A stretch of DNA of 44,637 nucleotides from CAYPZL01 sp964415045 (GTDB lineage Bacteria; Planctomycetota; Phycisphaerae; Sedimentisphaerales; Anaerobacaceae): NCBI GenBank assembly GCA_964415045.1, contig CAYPZL010000020.1, positions 1-44,637 of the forward strand, written 5' to 3'. The notes below the pieces were generated by a model that was not told the DNA's origin, did no database searches, and worked only from the letters and a program-made list of their open reading frames with translations. The position numbers were made by a program, and so were the translations under genes. Positions 37,297-44,637 of this stretch are shown here, in pieces (position 1 is the stretch's first letter; the number at the start of each line of letters is the position of its first letter).

Positions 37297-38721
37297 TCAA
37301 GCACCCTTCCGCAGCCAGCGATCCATGGCGGCGGCCGCCCCGCGCCCGCTGAATATGGCTCTGACCACCAGCGAAGCGCCGCTGACGGTGTCGCCGCCCG
37401 CAAACACCCACGGCTCGCTCGTCTGGTAATCGTGCACTATTACATTGCCCTGCTCGTCCAGTTGCAAGCCAAAATCCTTGATCAGCCCGTCGTGTGTCAC
37501 GTGCAGAAAACCGAGGGCCAAAAGCACGAGGTCCGCCTTGAGAACGAATTCCGTCCCGGGCCGCTCTTTCAGTTTCCACGATCCGCCTTCCCTGGTCCAC
37601 TCGACCTGGCAGCCGTGCAGCTCCTTGACCCGGCCGTTGTCACCGATAAACTCCTTCGTCATGACCGACCAGCGCCGCTCGCAGCCTTCCTCATGGGACG
37701 ACGACGTTCGCATGATCCGGGGCCACGTCGGCCACGGCGTATCGGGCGGACGCGCATCGGGCGGTTTGGGCAGAATCTCCAGTTGGTAAATCTCTTTGGC
37801 CCGCTGGCGCCGGGCGGTGCCGACGCAGTCGCTGCCCGTGTCACCGCCGCCGATGACCACCACCGCCTTGTCGCGGGCGTTGATCGAGGTGTCGCCGTGG
37901 GCCGGCTCGCCGGCACAGAGCTTGTTCTGGACCGTGAGATAATCCATGGCAAACAGAATGCCGCTGCAATCCCGGCCCGGCACGTTGAGGTCGCGCGGCG
38001 CCCGCGCCCCCTTGGTCAGGCACACCGCGTCAAAGAGCTTGCGCAGATAATGGGCCGAGATATCCTTGCCGACGTCGACGCCCGTCTGAAACTCGACCCC
38101 TTCGGCCCTGAGCTGTTCGAGCCGGCGGTCGATGATATGTTTGCCTAATTTGAAGTCGGGGATGCCGTAGCGGAGCATGCCGCCGGCCTTTTCGTCCTTC
38201 TCAAACACGACGACGTCGTGTCCGGCCCGGGCCAACTGTTGGGCCGCCGCCAGGCCGGCCGGACCCGAACCTACGACCGCCACGCGTTTGCCCGTCTTCT
38301 CCAGCGCCGGCAGCGGCTTGATCCAGCCTTCCTCAAACCCGCGTTCGACGATCTGGTATTCGATGTGCCGGATCAGGACCGGCTCGTCGCTGATCGCCAG
38401 CGTGCAGGCCGTCTCACACGGAGCCGGGCACACCCGCCCGGTGATTTCCGGGAAGTTGTTGGTCGAGTGCAGCAGCCGGCAGGCCTGCTCCCACTGTCCC
38501 CGGTAGACCAGATCGTTCATGTCGGGGATCGAGTTCAAAACGGGGCAGCCCGAGCCGTGGCAAAAGGGAATGCCGCAGTCCATGCAGCGAGCCGCCTGCT
38601 GGCGAAGCGCCTCCGGCGTCAACGGCAGATCGATCTCGTCGTAGTCGTAGACGCGCTCCTCCACGAGTCGATGCCCGACCGGCTGCCTCTGGTATTTCAC
38701 GAATCCTTTGATCTCACCCAT
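37297..38721 (-). CDS. gltD: Glutamate synthase small subunit GltD
   Basis: A 474-residue NAD(P)H-dependent oxidoreductase subunit that feeds electrons to GltB. The N-terminus carries the cysteines for two [4Fe-4S] clusters (CMDCGIPFCHGSGCP; CPAPCETAC). FAD site VVGSGPAGLAAAQQLARAG, then GGMLRYGIPDFKL, and the NAD(P)H site VVVIGGGDTGSDCVGTARRQ follow. AGGDTVSGASLVV near the end completes the FAD fold. Its ATG overlaps the end of gltB by 8 bp, so translation is coupled, with GAAGAGG inside gltB as ribosome binding site. Confidence 0.97.
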   Translation of the reverse strand: MGEIKGFVKYQRQPVGHRLVEERVYDYDEIDLPLTPEALRQQAARCMDCGIPFCHGSGCPVLNSIPDMNDLVYRGQWEQACRLLHSTNNFPEITGRVCPAPCETACTLAISDEPVLIRHIEYQIVERGFEEGWIKPLPALEKTGKRVAVVGSGPAGLAAAQQLARAGHDVVVFEKDEKAGGMLRYGIPDFKLGKHIIDRRLEQLRAEGVEFQTGVDVGKDISAHYLRKLFDAVCLTKGARAPRDLNVPGRDCSGILFAMDYLTVQNKLCAGEPAHGDTSINARDKAVVVIGGGDTGSDCVGTARRQRAKEIYQLEILPKPPDARPPDTPWPTWPRIMRTSSSHEEGCERRWSVMTKEFIGDNGRVKELHGCQVEWTREGGSWKLKERPGTEFVLKADLVLLALGFLHVTHDGLIKDFGLQLDEQGNVIVHDYQTSEPWVFAGGDTVSGASLVVRAIFSGRGAAAAMDRWLRKGA

Positions 38722-41700
38722 AGAATACCTCTTCGGTGGCCGGTGTGGTCTCGGTGTCGCGATGCTCGGCGGCCCGCATTCTCTCGAGCGCCTTGCGATA
38801 GTCGATCGGGATGACCTTCACGAACTTGCCGACCATGTCGGGCCAGGCTTTCAGGATGTAGCCGGCCCGCTCGCTCCCGGTCCATTCCAGATGTCGCGCA
38901 ATCAGGTCGCGGAGAACCTCTTTGTCCGAGCCCTGCCAAACCATCTCGAGCTCGACCATATCGAGATTGCACAACGTATCGAACAACTGCCTTTCATCCA
39001 GAACGTAGGCGATGCCGCCGCTCATCCCGGCGCCGAAATTGCATCCGGTCTGTCCGAGGACGACGACGGTTCCCCCGGTCATGTACTCACAACCGTGGTC
39101 GCCCACGCCCTCCACGACGGCGGTCGCGCCGCTGTTCCGCACGCAGAAGCGTTCTCCGGCCATGCCGTTGATGAACACTTCGCCGCGGGTGGCCCCATAG
39201 AGCAGCGTATTGCCGACAATGATGTTCTCGTGGGCCAGGAAGGGTGATTTTTCGGGCGTCTGCACGATGATGCGCCCGCCGGAAAGGCCTTTGCCGAGAT
39301 AGTCGTTGCTGTCGCCGATGAGACGCAGGGTGACACCCGGCACCAGGAACGCGCCGAAGCTCTGTCCCGCCGATCCCCGCAGCACGACTTCGAGTGTCCC
39401 GTCAGGCAGGCCTTCCGGCCCGTGCTCCTTGACGATCCGGTTGCTCACAATCGCTCCGACCGTCCGGTTAACGTTGCGGATGGGCATTTCCAAACGAGTC
39501 TTCTGTTTGCTCTCTATCGCCGCGCCGGCCTGCTCCAATATCTGCCAGTCCATGTGGTCGCCGAGACGCTCGGCTTGCGAGACGGCCAGGCGGATGCCCC
39601 TGCCGTCCGAGACGTCCGGCTGCTGGAAGATGCCCGCGAAATCGAGGCCCTGGGCCTTCCAGTGAGACAGCGCCTTGTGCATCTTCAGGCAATCGACCCG
39701 GCCCACCATTTCCTCGAATTTTCGGAAGCCCAATTCGGCCATGATCCCGCGCACCTCTTCGGCGACGAAGAGCATGAAACGCTGCAAGTATTCGGGCTTG
39801 CCGGCGAAGCGCTTGCGCAGCTCCGGGTCCTGCGTGGCGATTCCGAAGGCGCAGGCGCCCTCGTGACACTTGCGCAGCAGCGTGCAGCCCAGGGTCACCA
39901 GGGCGGCGGTGCCGAAGCCGAACTGCTCGGCGCCGAGCATCGCCCCGATGACCACGTCCCGGCCCGTCTTCAACTGCCCGTCCACCTGGACGCGAATCCG
40001 GTCACGCAGGTTATTGTTGACGAGCACCTGCTGCGTCTCGGCCAGGCCCAGCTCCCAGGGACAACCGGCGTGCTTGATCGACGAAAGCGGGCTGGCGCCG
40101 GTACCACCGTCGTGTCCGCTGATCAGGACCTCGTCGGCGTTGCCCTTGGCCACCCCGGCGGCGATGGTCCCGACGCCGACCTCGGCAACGAGCTTGACCG
40201 AGACCTTCACGCCCGGATTGCTGCACTTGAGGTCGTAGATGAGCTGCGCCAGATCCTCGATCGAGTAGATGTCGTGGTGCGGCGGCGGGGAAATCAGCGT
40301 CACCCCCGGCGTGGAGTACCGCAGCCGGGCGATCTCCTCGGTAACCTTGTGGCCCGGGAGCTGGCCCCCTTCCCCGGGCTTGGCCCCCTGGGCAATCTTG
40401 ATTTGCAGTTCGCGGGCGTGAGCTAAGTAGTTGGCTGTGACACCGAACCGGCCGCTGGCGACCTGCTTGATCGCGCAGTTTTTCGAATCGCCGTTGGATT
40501 CGGGGACGTAGCGCTGCGGATCTTCGCCGCCTTCGCCCGTGTTGCTCATGGCGCCCAGGCGGTTCATCGCCACGGCCATGCACTCGTGGGCCTCTTTGCT
40601 GATCGAACCGTGGCTCATCGCGCCGGTGCAGAAACGCCTGGCGATCTCGGTCGCGGGTTCGACCTCTTCGAGAGGCACGGGCTCTCCGCCGGCAAAATCG
40701 AACAGGCCGCGCAACGTGCACAGGGCCTCGGACTGCTCGTTGACGGCTTTGGCGTAGGCCGCATAGGTTGCCGCGTCGTCGCTCTGGACCGCCTGCTGTA
40801 ACAGCGATATCGTCGTTGGATTCCACAGATGCCGCTCGCCCGTCTGGCGATAGTGATATTCACCACCGAAGTCCAGGTCCAGCGCCCCTGCCGGGCGCGG
40901 CGCGAAGGCCGCGCGATGGCGTCCGAGTGTCTCTTCGGCCAGCTCCTTGAGGCCCATCCCGCCGATACGCGAGCTGGTGCCCGTGAAATAGCGCGCGACC
41001 AGCTCGGCATCGAGCCCGATGGCCTCGAAAAGCTGGGCGCCGTGGTAACTGCGGAGCGTCGAGATGCCCATCTTGCTCATCGTCTTGAGAATGCCCTTCT
41101 TGATCGCGGCGATGTAGTTGTCGGCGATCTGAACCCGCTCCATCCCCTTGCGCAGGGCCCCTTCGCGGTTGAGCTCGTCGAGGGACTCGAACGCCATGTA
41201 GGGATTGACGGCGTTGGCTCCGTAGCCGCAGAGCAGGCAGAAGTGCATCACTTCGCGCGGCTCTCCGCTTTCGACGATCAGGCCGGCCTCGTTGCGCAGG
41301 CCGTGGTTGAGCATCCCATGATGGACCGCCGCCACTGCCAGCAGCGACGGGATCCGGGCCCTGGTCTCGGAGATGTCGCGGTCGCTGATGATTACCAGCG
41401 CCGCGCCGTCCTTGACCGCGCTCTCGGCGGAGGCCACCAGGATGCTCACGCCGCGACGCAGGGCCTCGCCTGGGTCGGGCGCGTCGGCGTCGAACAGGGC
41501 CGGGATCGTGACCACGCGGAAATCGTCCCGGCGCACCGAACGCAACCGCTCAAGGTCCTCGTTGGTCAGGATCGGGTGCGGCAGCTTGAGCTGCCGGCAG
41601 TGCTGCGGACTCTCATCCAGCAGGTTTTGCCTCTTGCCCGTGAAACCCATCAGGCTCATGACCAGACCTTCGCGCAGCGGATCGATCGCGGGATTGGTCA

Positions 41701-43270
41701 CCTGGCTGAAGAGCTGCTTGTAATAGGCAAACATCAGCTTGGGCTCTTCGGAGAGCACAGCCAAAGGCGTATCGTTGCCCATGGATCCGACGGGCTCCTG
41801 TCCATTCACGGCCATCGGCGTCAGGATCATCTTGAGCTCTTCGCGGGTGTAGCCGAAAGCCCGCATTCGCTGGGCGATGGTGCGCGGGTCGCTCTTGACG
41901 AGCTTGGGCGCATCGAACAGCCCGCGCAGCTCGATGCGGTTCTCGTCGAGCCAGCGACGATAGGGTTTCTGCCGGGCGATTTTGCTCTTGATCTCGTTGT
42001 CGGAGATGATGCGGCCCTCGCCGGTATCGACCAGGAACATGCGTCCCGGGCGGAGGCGGCCCTTGCGTCGAATCTTCTCGGGGGGAAACTCGACGACGCC
42101 GGCCTCGCTACCGATGATGGCCAGACCGTCGGTGGTGACCAGGTAGCGACAGGGGCGCAGGCCGTTGCGGTCCAGCACGCCTCCGATCATCCGCCCGTCC
42201 GTGAAGACCATGGCCGCCGGCCCGTCCCACGGCTCCATCACGGCGGCGTGATACTCGTAAAACGCCCGCTTGTCCGTGCTGATATGGTACTTGGGACCGA
42301 ACGCCTCCGGGATCATCATCATCATCGCATGCGGCATGCTTCGCCCGGCCCGCACCAACAGCTCCAGACCGCTGTCGAAGCACGCCGAGTCGCTGGCCTC
42401 GGGCGACAGAACCGGGAACAGGTCCTTGATGTCCTCGCCGAACGCCTCACTGGCCATCTTCGGCTCGCGGGCCCGCATCGCGTGGCGATTGCCGCTGAGC
42501 GTATTGATCTCCCCGTTGTGGGCGATGCAATGAAATGGCTGGGCCAGACGCCAGCTCGGAAACGTATTCGTGCTGTACCGCTGGTGCACGATGGCCAGGG
42601 CCGATTTGACGCGCTCGTCCTTGAGGTCGGGATAGTACTCGAAAAGCTGCCAGGCCATGAACATGCCCTTGTAATTGACGGTGCGGCAGGACAGGCTCAC
42701 GACGTAGAAATCCTCGGCCGGCGTCCCATATCGCTCAGCGACCCGTCGCTCGGCCCGCTTGCGGGCCAGATAGAGACGCCGTTCGATTTGTTCGCCCTTG
42801 AACCCGCCACCGTCAACGAAGACCTGTTTGATCGAAGGCTCGGCCTCCAGGGCGATCTTGCCCAGGCAGTCACCGGCAGTGGGCACGTCCCGCCACGCTA
42901 ACACGTTCATACCGTAATAGGTCAACGCCTCCTCAAGCACGCGATCGCATTTGGCCCGCAGTTCGGCGTTCTGCGGCCCGAACACCATCCCGACGCCATA
43001 GCGAAACGGATCGGGCAGCGAAACGCCCTTCTGGTCGCATTCGAGTACGAAGAATTCGTGCGGGATCTGGAACAGGATGCCCGCCCCGTCCCCGGTCGTT
43101 TCATCCGCGCCCGCGGCGCCGCGATGCGTCAGATTGATCAGAATCTGCTTGCCGTATTCAATGATCGAATGGTCGCGCCCGCCGGCAATATTGACCACCG
43201 CCCCGATGCCACAGGCATCGTGCTCCCACTGTGTTTCGTATAGACCCTGATTTTGCATTCTCGAAGCCAT
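38714..43270 (-). CDS. gltB: Glutamate synthase large subunit GltB
   Basis: A 1518-residue enzyme converting glutamine and 2-oxoglutarate to two glutamates. The N-terminal glutaminase domain starts at Cys20 (HDACGIGAVV), exposed after removal of a 19-residue propeptide, as in the family. The central domain and the FMN-binding barrel (GGTGASPLSSIKHAG) follow. The [3Fe-4S] cluster cysteines are CTLLRKCHEGAC (C-x5-C-x4-C). The C-terminal beta-helix domain with repeated glycines is complete. The ATG at 43270 is chosen over the upstream ATG because GGAGA lies 5 bases before it. Led by the promoter at 43339-43367. Confidence 0.97.
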   Translation of the reverse strand: MASRMQNQGLYETQWEHDACGIGAVVNIAGGRDHSIIEYGKQILINLTHRGAAGADETTGDGAGILFQIPHEFFVLECDQKGVSLPDPFRYGVGMVFGPQNAELRAKCDRVLEEALTYYGMNVLAWRDVPTAGDCLGKIALEAEPSIKQVFVDGGGFKGEQIERRLYLARKRAERRVAERYGTPAEDFYVVSLSCRTVNYKGMFMAWQLFEYYPDLKDERVKSALAIVHQRYSTNTFPSWRLAQPFHCIAHNGEINTLSGNRHAMRAREPKMASEAFGEDIKDLFPVLSPEASDSACFDSGLELLVRAGRSMPHAMMMMIPEAFGPKYHISTDKRAFYEYHAAVMEPWDGPAAMVFTDGRMIGGVLDRNGLRPCRYLVTTDGLAIIGSEAGVVEFPPEKIRRKGRLRPGRMFLVDTGEGRIISDNEIKSKIARQKPYRRWLDENRIELRGLFDAPKLVKSDPRTIAQRMRAFGYTREELKMILTPMAVNGQEPVGSMGNDTPLAVLSEEPKLMFAYYKQLFSQVTNPAIDPLREGLVMSLMGFTGKRQNLLDESPQHCRQLKLPHPILTNEDLERLRSVRRDDFRVVTIPALFDADAPDPGEALRRGVSILVASAESAVKDGAALVIISDRDISETRARIPSLLAVAAVHHGMLNHGLRNEAGLIVESGEPREVMHFCLLCGYGANAVNPYMAFESLDELNREGALRKGMERVQIADNYIAAIKKGILKTMSKMGISTLRSYHGAQLFEAIGLDAELVARYFTGTSSRIGGMGLKELAEETLGRHRAAFAPRPAGALDLDFGGEYHYRQTGERHLWNPTTISLLQQAVQSDDAATYAAYAKAVNEQSEALCTLRGLFDFAGGEPVPLEEVEPATEIARRFCTGAMSHGSISKEAHECMAVAMNRLGAMSNTGEGGEDPQRYVPESNGDSKNCAIKQVASGRFGVTANYLAHARELQIKIAQGAKPGEGGQLPGHKVTEEIARLRYSTPGVTLISPPPHHDIYSIEDLAQLIYDLKCSNPGVKVSVKLVAEVGVGTIAAGVAKGNADEVLISGHDGGTGASPLSSIKHAGCPWELGLAETQQVLVNNNLRDRIRVQVDGQLKTGRDVVIGAMLGAEQFGFGTAALVTLGCTLLRKCHEGACAFGIATQDPELRKRFAGKPEYLQRFMLFVAEEVRGIMAELGFRKFEEMVGRVDCLKMHKALSHWKAQGLDFAGIFQQPDVSDGRGIRLAVSQAERLGDHMDWQILEQAGAAIESKQKTRLEMPIRNVNRTVGAIVSNRIVKEHGPEGLPDGTLEVVLRGSAGQSFGAFLVPGVTLRLIGDSNDYLGKGLSGGRIIVQTPEKSPFLAHENIIVGNTLLYGATRGEVFINGMAGERFCVRNSGATAVVEGVGDHGCEYMTGGTVVVLGQTGCNFGAGMSGGIAYVLDERQLFDTLCNLDMVELEMVWQGSDKEVLRDLIARHLEWTGSERAGYILKAWPDMVGKFVKVIPIDYRKALERMRAAEHRDTETTPATEEVFYG

Positions 43271-43338
43271 CGATTCTCCAGATGTGCCGAGAGGCCCGCA
43301 GGCATCTGTACCCGCCCCCTTCTCATTACTCGGCATTC

Positions 43339-43367
43339 ATCATACGACAATATGCGCGTTTTGTCAG
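43339..43367 (-). promoter_or_regulatory. Strong promoter of the glt-car block
   Basis: Minus-strand CTGACA (43362-43367) and TATGAT (43339-43344) with a 17-base spacer, giving a leader of about 60 bases to gltB. Confidence 0.6.
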
Positions 43368-43389
43368 TCCGGTTCCCTTAATATACCCC

Positions 43390-43426
43390 ATAAGCAAAAC
43401 TTATCACGGTATCAGAAACGCTTATC
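43390..43426. promoter_or_regulatory. Repeats upstream of the gltB promoter
   Basis: ATAAG/CTTAT arms around CAAAA (43390-43404), and two minus-strand GATAAG copies 21 bp apart (43400-43405, 43421-43426), about two helical turns. A regulator-binding site is possible. The second GATAAG overlaps the left end of the hydrolase remnant. Confidence 0.3.
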
Positions 43427-44009
43427 AAGCAACGGCACCGACGGCGACCTCAACGACGACAACGAGGGCCGCGAGACGCATACACTGCGAAACCCCAATG
43501 TCACGCGCCTGCAGGAAGCCTACGTGCGCAAGGTCATCGACACGCTCAACGACAACGACCACATCCGCCCCTGGGACAGCGACCCGAGCTGGGTGTGGAA
43601 GAACCTGATGCGCGGCAACCAGTTCATTTTGATGGATCACTACATGGACTTCCGGATGGGCGCGCCGGACAGGCCGGACCCGAAGCACGATCCGACGCGC
43701 CGGGCGATGGGCTTTGCCCGCGCGCTGGCCGAGAGGGTGGATCTGGCCGCATTCGAGCCGCATGCGGAGCTGTCGTCGACGAAGCACTGCCTGGCCCGTC
43801 CCGGCAAAGAGTACCTGGCCTATCAGCCGGACGCGAAAGGGGCGAAGTTCATGCTGAAGATCGAACCGGGAGCATATCGGATCAGATGGATTCAGTGCGC
43901 CACGAACGAGTGCTCGAATGCCAAGCGCGTCGAAGTAAAAGAGGCCGGATGGATTCCGTTGATCCCACCATTCCGGGGCGCGGCGGTGGCGCACCTTGAT
44001 AGAGAATGA
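43419..44009 (+). pseudogene. Decayed glycoside hydrolase with collagen-binding-like C-terminus
   Basis: About 196 residues in one open frame resemble two separate parts of secreted DUF4038/putative-collagen-binding-domain glycoside hydrolases. First part: NGTDGDLNDDNEGRETHTL to LQEAYVRKVIDTLNDND, which in intact relatives (from memory) runs on to the catalytic LYEISNE. Second part: HIRPWDSDPSWVWKNLMRGN and the C-terminal domain with LARPGKEYLAYQPD and KIEPGAYRIRWI. The catalytic segment between them is missing, with the junction near 43555 at NDND-HI, and the N-terminal about 150 residues are also gone. There is no plausible start codon or ribosome binding site. A dead gene with two deletions. 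Confidence 0.7.
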
Positions 44010-44043
44010 GGCGCTGGTCCGGCGGGAGTCGCCGGAGGTGGAG

Positions 44044-44235
44044 CTACGGGGCGTCCGGCGTTTCGGCCTTGCGGCTCTCGGCGCCGGAGGCGATCAGCAC
44101 CGACAGCATGATCGCGCCGGTGACGCCCGGAGCTAAGTCGAGCTGCCCCAGCGTCCGCAGGACCGCCATGGCGACCACGAAACATGCGAAACCGATCCCG
44201 ATGTATTTCAGGTTTGCCGTATCCGGTTTTCTCAT
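44044..44235 (-). CDS. Small membrane protein, unknown function
   Basis: 63 residues starting MRKPDTANLKYIGIGFACFV. Two hydrophobic segments (about 11-27 and 35-50) suggest two membrane passes, with a charged C-terminus ESRKAETPDAP. The ATG follows GGGGGG by 5 bases. No family recognised; it ends 34 bp from the hydrolase remnant, convergent. Confidence 0.5.
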   Translation of the reverse strand: MRKPDTANLKYIGIGFACFVVAMAVLRTLGQLDLAPGVTGAIMLSVLIASGAESRKAETPDAP

Positions 44236-44450
44236 CACCGCCCCCCTTCTTGCCTGCGTTCTGCGATTATGGGAACTGCGAGCCTTGCCCGCCGCCGGCG
44301 GGACGTGCGCTCCCCGGCCGCGCGCGACGACAACGCTCACGGAAAGTATATGAAACGCAGAGGTCGGGGCCAAACACCGGCGCAGAGACCTTCCGCGCGT
44401 GTGCATGAGAGTTTTTGCGGAACCTGGATTCTGCCCTTCGCCGGCCTCTG

Positions 44451-44566
44451 GGGTGGCAGCGTCAAGGCCGCAGGCCTTGGCGATGGCGCCACGCCAAAGG
44501 ACCCTTTAGCGGCATACGAAGCGGAGAAGTCCACCATCGCCAAGCTGCCGCTTGACGCTGCCACGC
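44451..44566. repeat. Inverted pair of the dispersed palindromic repeat
   Basis: Plus-strand copy 44451-44495 (GGGTGGCAGCGTCAAGGCC, GCAGGCCTTGGCGATGGCG) has a perfect inner stem CAAGGCC/GGCCTTG. Minus-strand copy 44531-44566 reads GCGTGGCAGCGTCAAGC-GGCA-GCTTGGCGATGG, stem CAAGC/GCTTG. The two copies face each other, with 35 bases between. The rest of 44236-44637 holds no recognised gene. Confidence 0.7.
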
Positions 44567-44637
44567 GCTTACCAGGGTATTTTCCCAGCGCGGCCTCGCT
44601 TCGCTCGGCCGCAACCAAAAGAGTGAAGGTATCCTCG

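Overview
The window looks like a piece of chromosome from a high-GC planctomycete, most likely of the Phycisphaerae/Sedimentisphaerales type. This is an inference. It rests on two secreted formylglycine-type sulfatases, a planctomycete-style pseudopilin with an H-x-DG motif, a choice-of-anchor Q beta-helix protein, a sugar-epimerase-like protein with a twin-arginine leader, and many small dispersed palindromes. No rRNA, tRNA, CRISPR array, phage genes or replication origin was seen.

Layout. 1-6.1 kb (minus): smc, a lipoprotein that looks like the flagellar P-ring protein FlgI split by HEAT repeats, and a YjbQ-family gene. 6.2-12.6 kb: a small Cys-rich protein, a lipoprotein, a beta-helix surface protein, a sulfatase and a pseudopilin-like protein. 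13.1-15.1 kb: a ClC chloride channel with CBS and TrkA-C domains. 15.4-20.1 kb (minus): one dense unit with a clear promoter, ffh - sulfatase - a 114-residue protein resembling the SRP54 M domain - rpsP - trmD. 20.4-22.2 kb (plus): an internally deleted UroD-like gene, DUF502, DUF302 and a damaged GNAT gene. 22.2-25.4 kb (minus): an O-methyltransferase, the 3' remnant of a group II intron (maturase tail plus domain V), an IS66 transposase fragment and an MFS carrier. 25.7-29.9 kb (plus): a secreted M64 metallopeptidase, a proline racemase/hydroxyproline epimerase family enzyme, and a neurotransmitter:sodium symporter with its tiny partner subunit. 29.9-30.7 kb (minus): a single-domain LuxR regulator and a small partner gene. 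30.7-31.8 kb is gene-poor and repeat-rich. 31.8-32.8 kb: a sugar isomerase/epimerase-like protein. 32.8-43.3 kb (minus): gltB-gltD-carB-carA, the nitrogen assimilation block. The right end has a decayed glycoside hydrolase, a small membrane protein and an inverted pair of palindromic repeats.

How the genes fit together. gltBD makes glutamate from glutamine and 2-oxoglutarate, and carBA uses glutamine for carbamoyl phosphate; they share strand and probably the strong promoter in front of gltB. The M64 protease, racemase-family enzyme and sodium/amino-acid symporter could form a peptide or hydroxyproline scavenging set. The ffh-rpsP-trmD unit joins protein targeting and translation genes, with a sulfatase wedged inside. 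Decay is visible in several places: two genes have in-frame internal deletions, one has an apparent frameshift at a G7 run, and two mobile elements are reduced to stubs.

The most unusual items are the FlgI-HEAT lipoprotein, the SRP M-domain-like small protein, the long Lys/Ala/Glu tail on ribosomal protein S16, and a dispersed palindromic repeat family with compensatory base changes in its stem.
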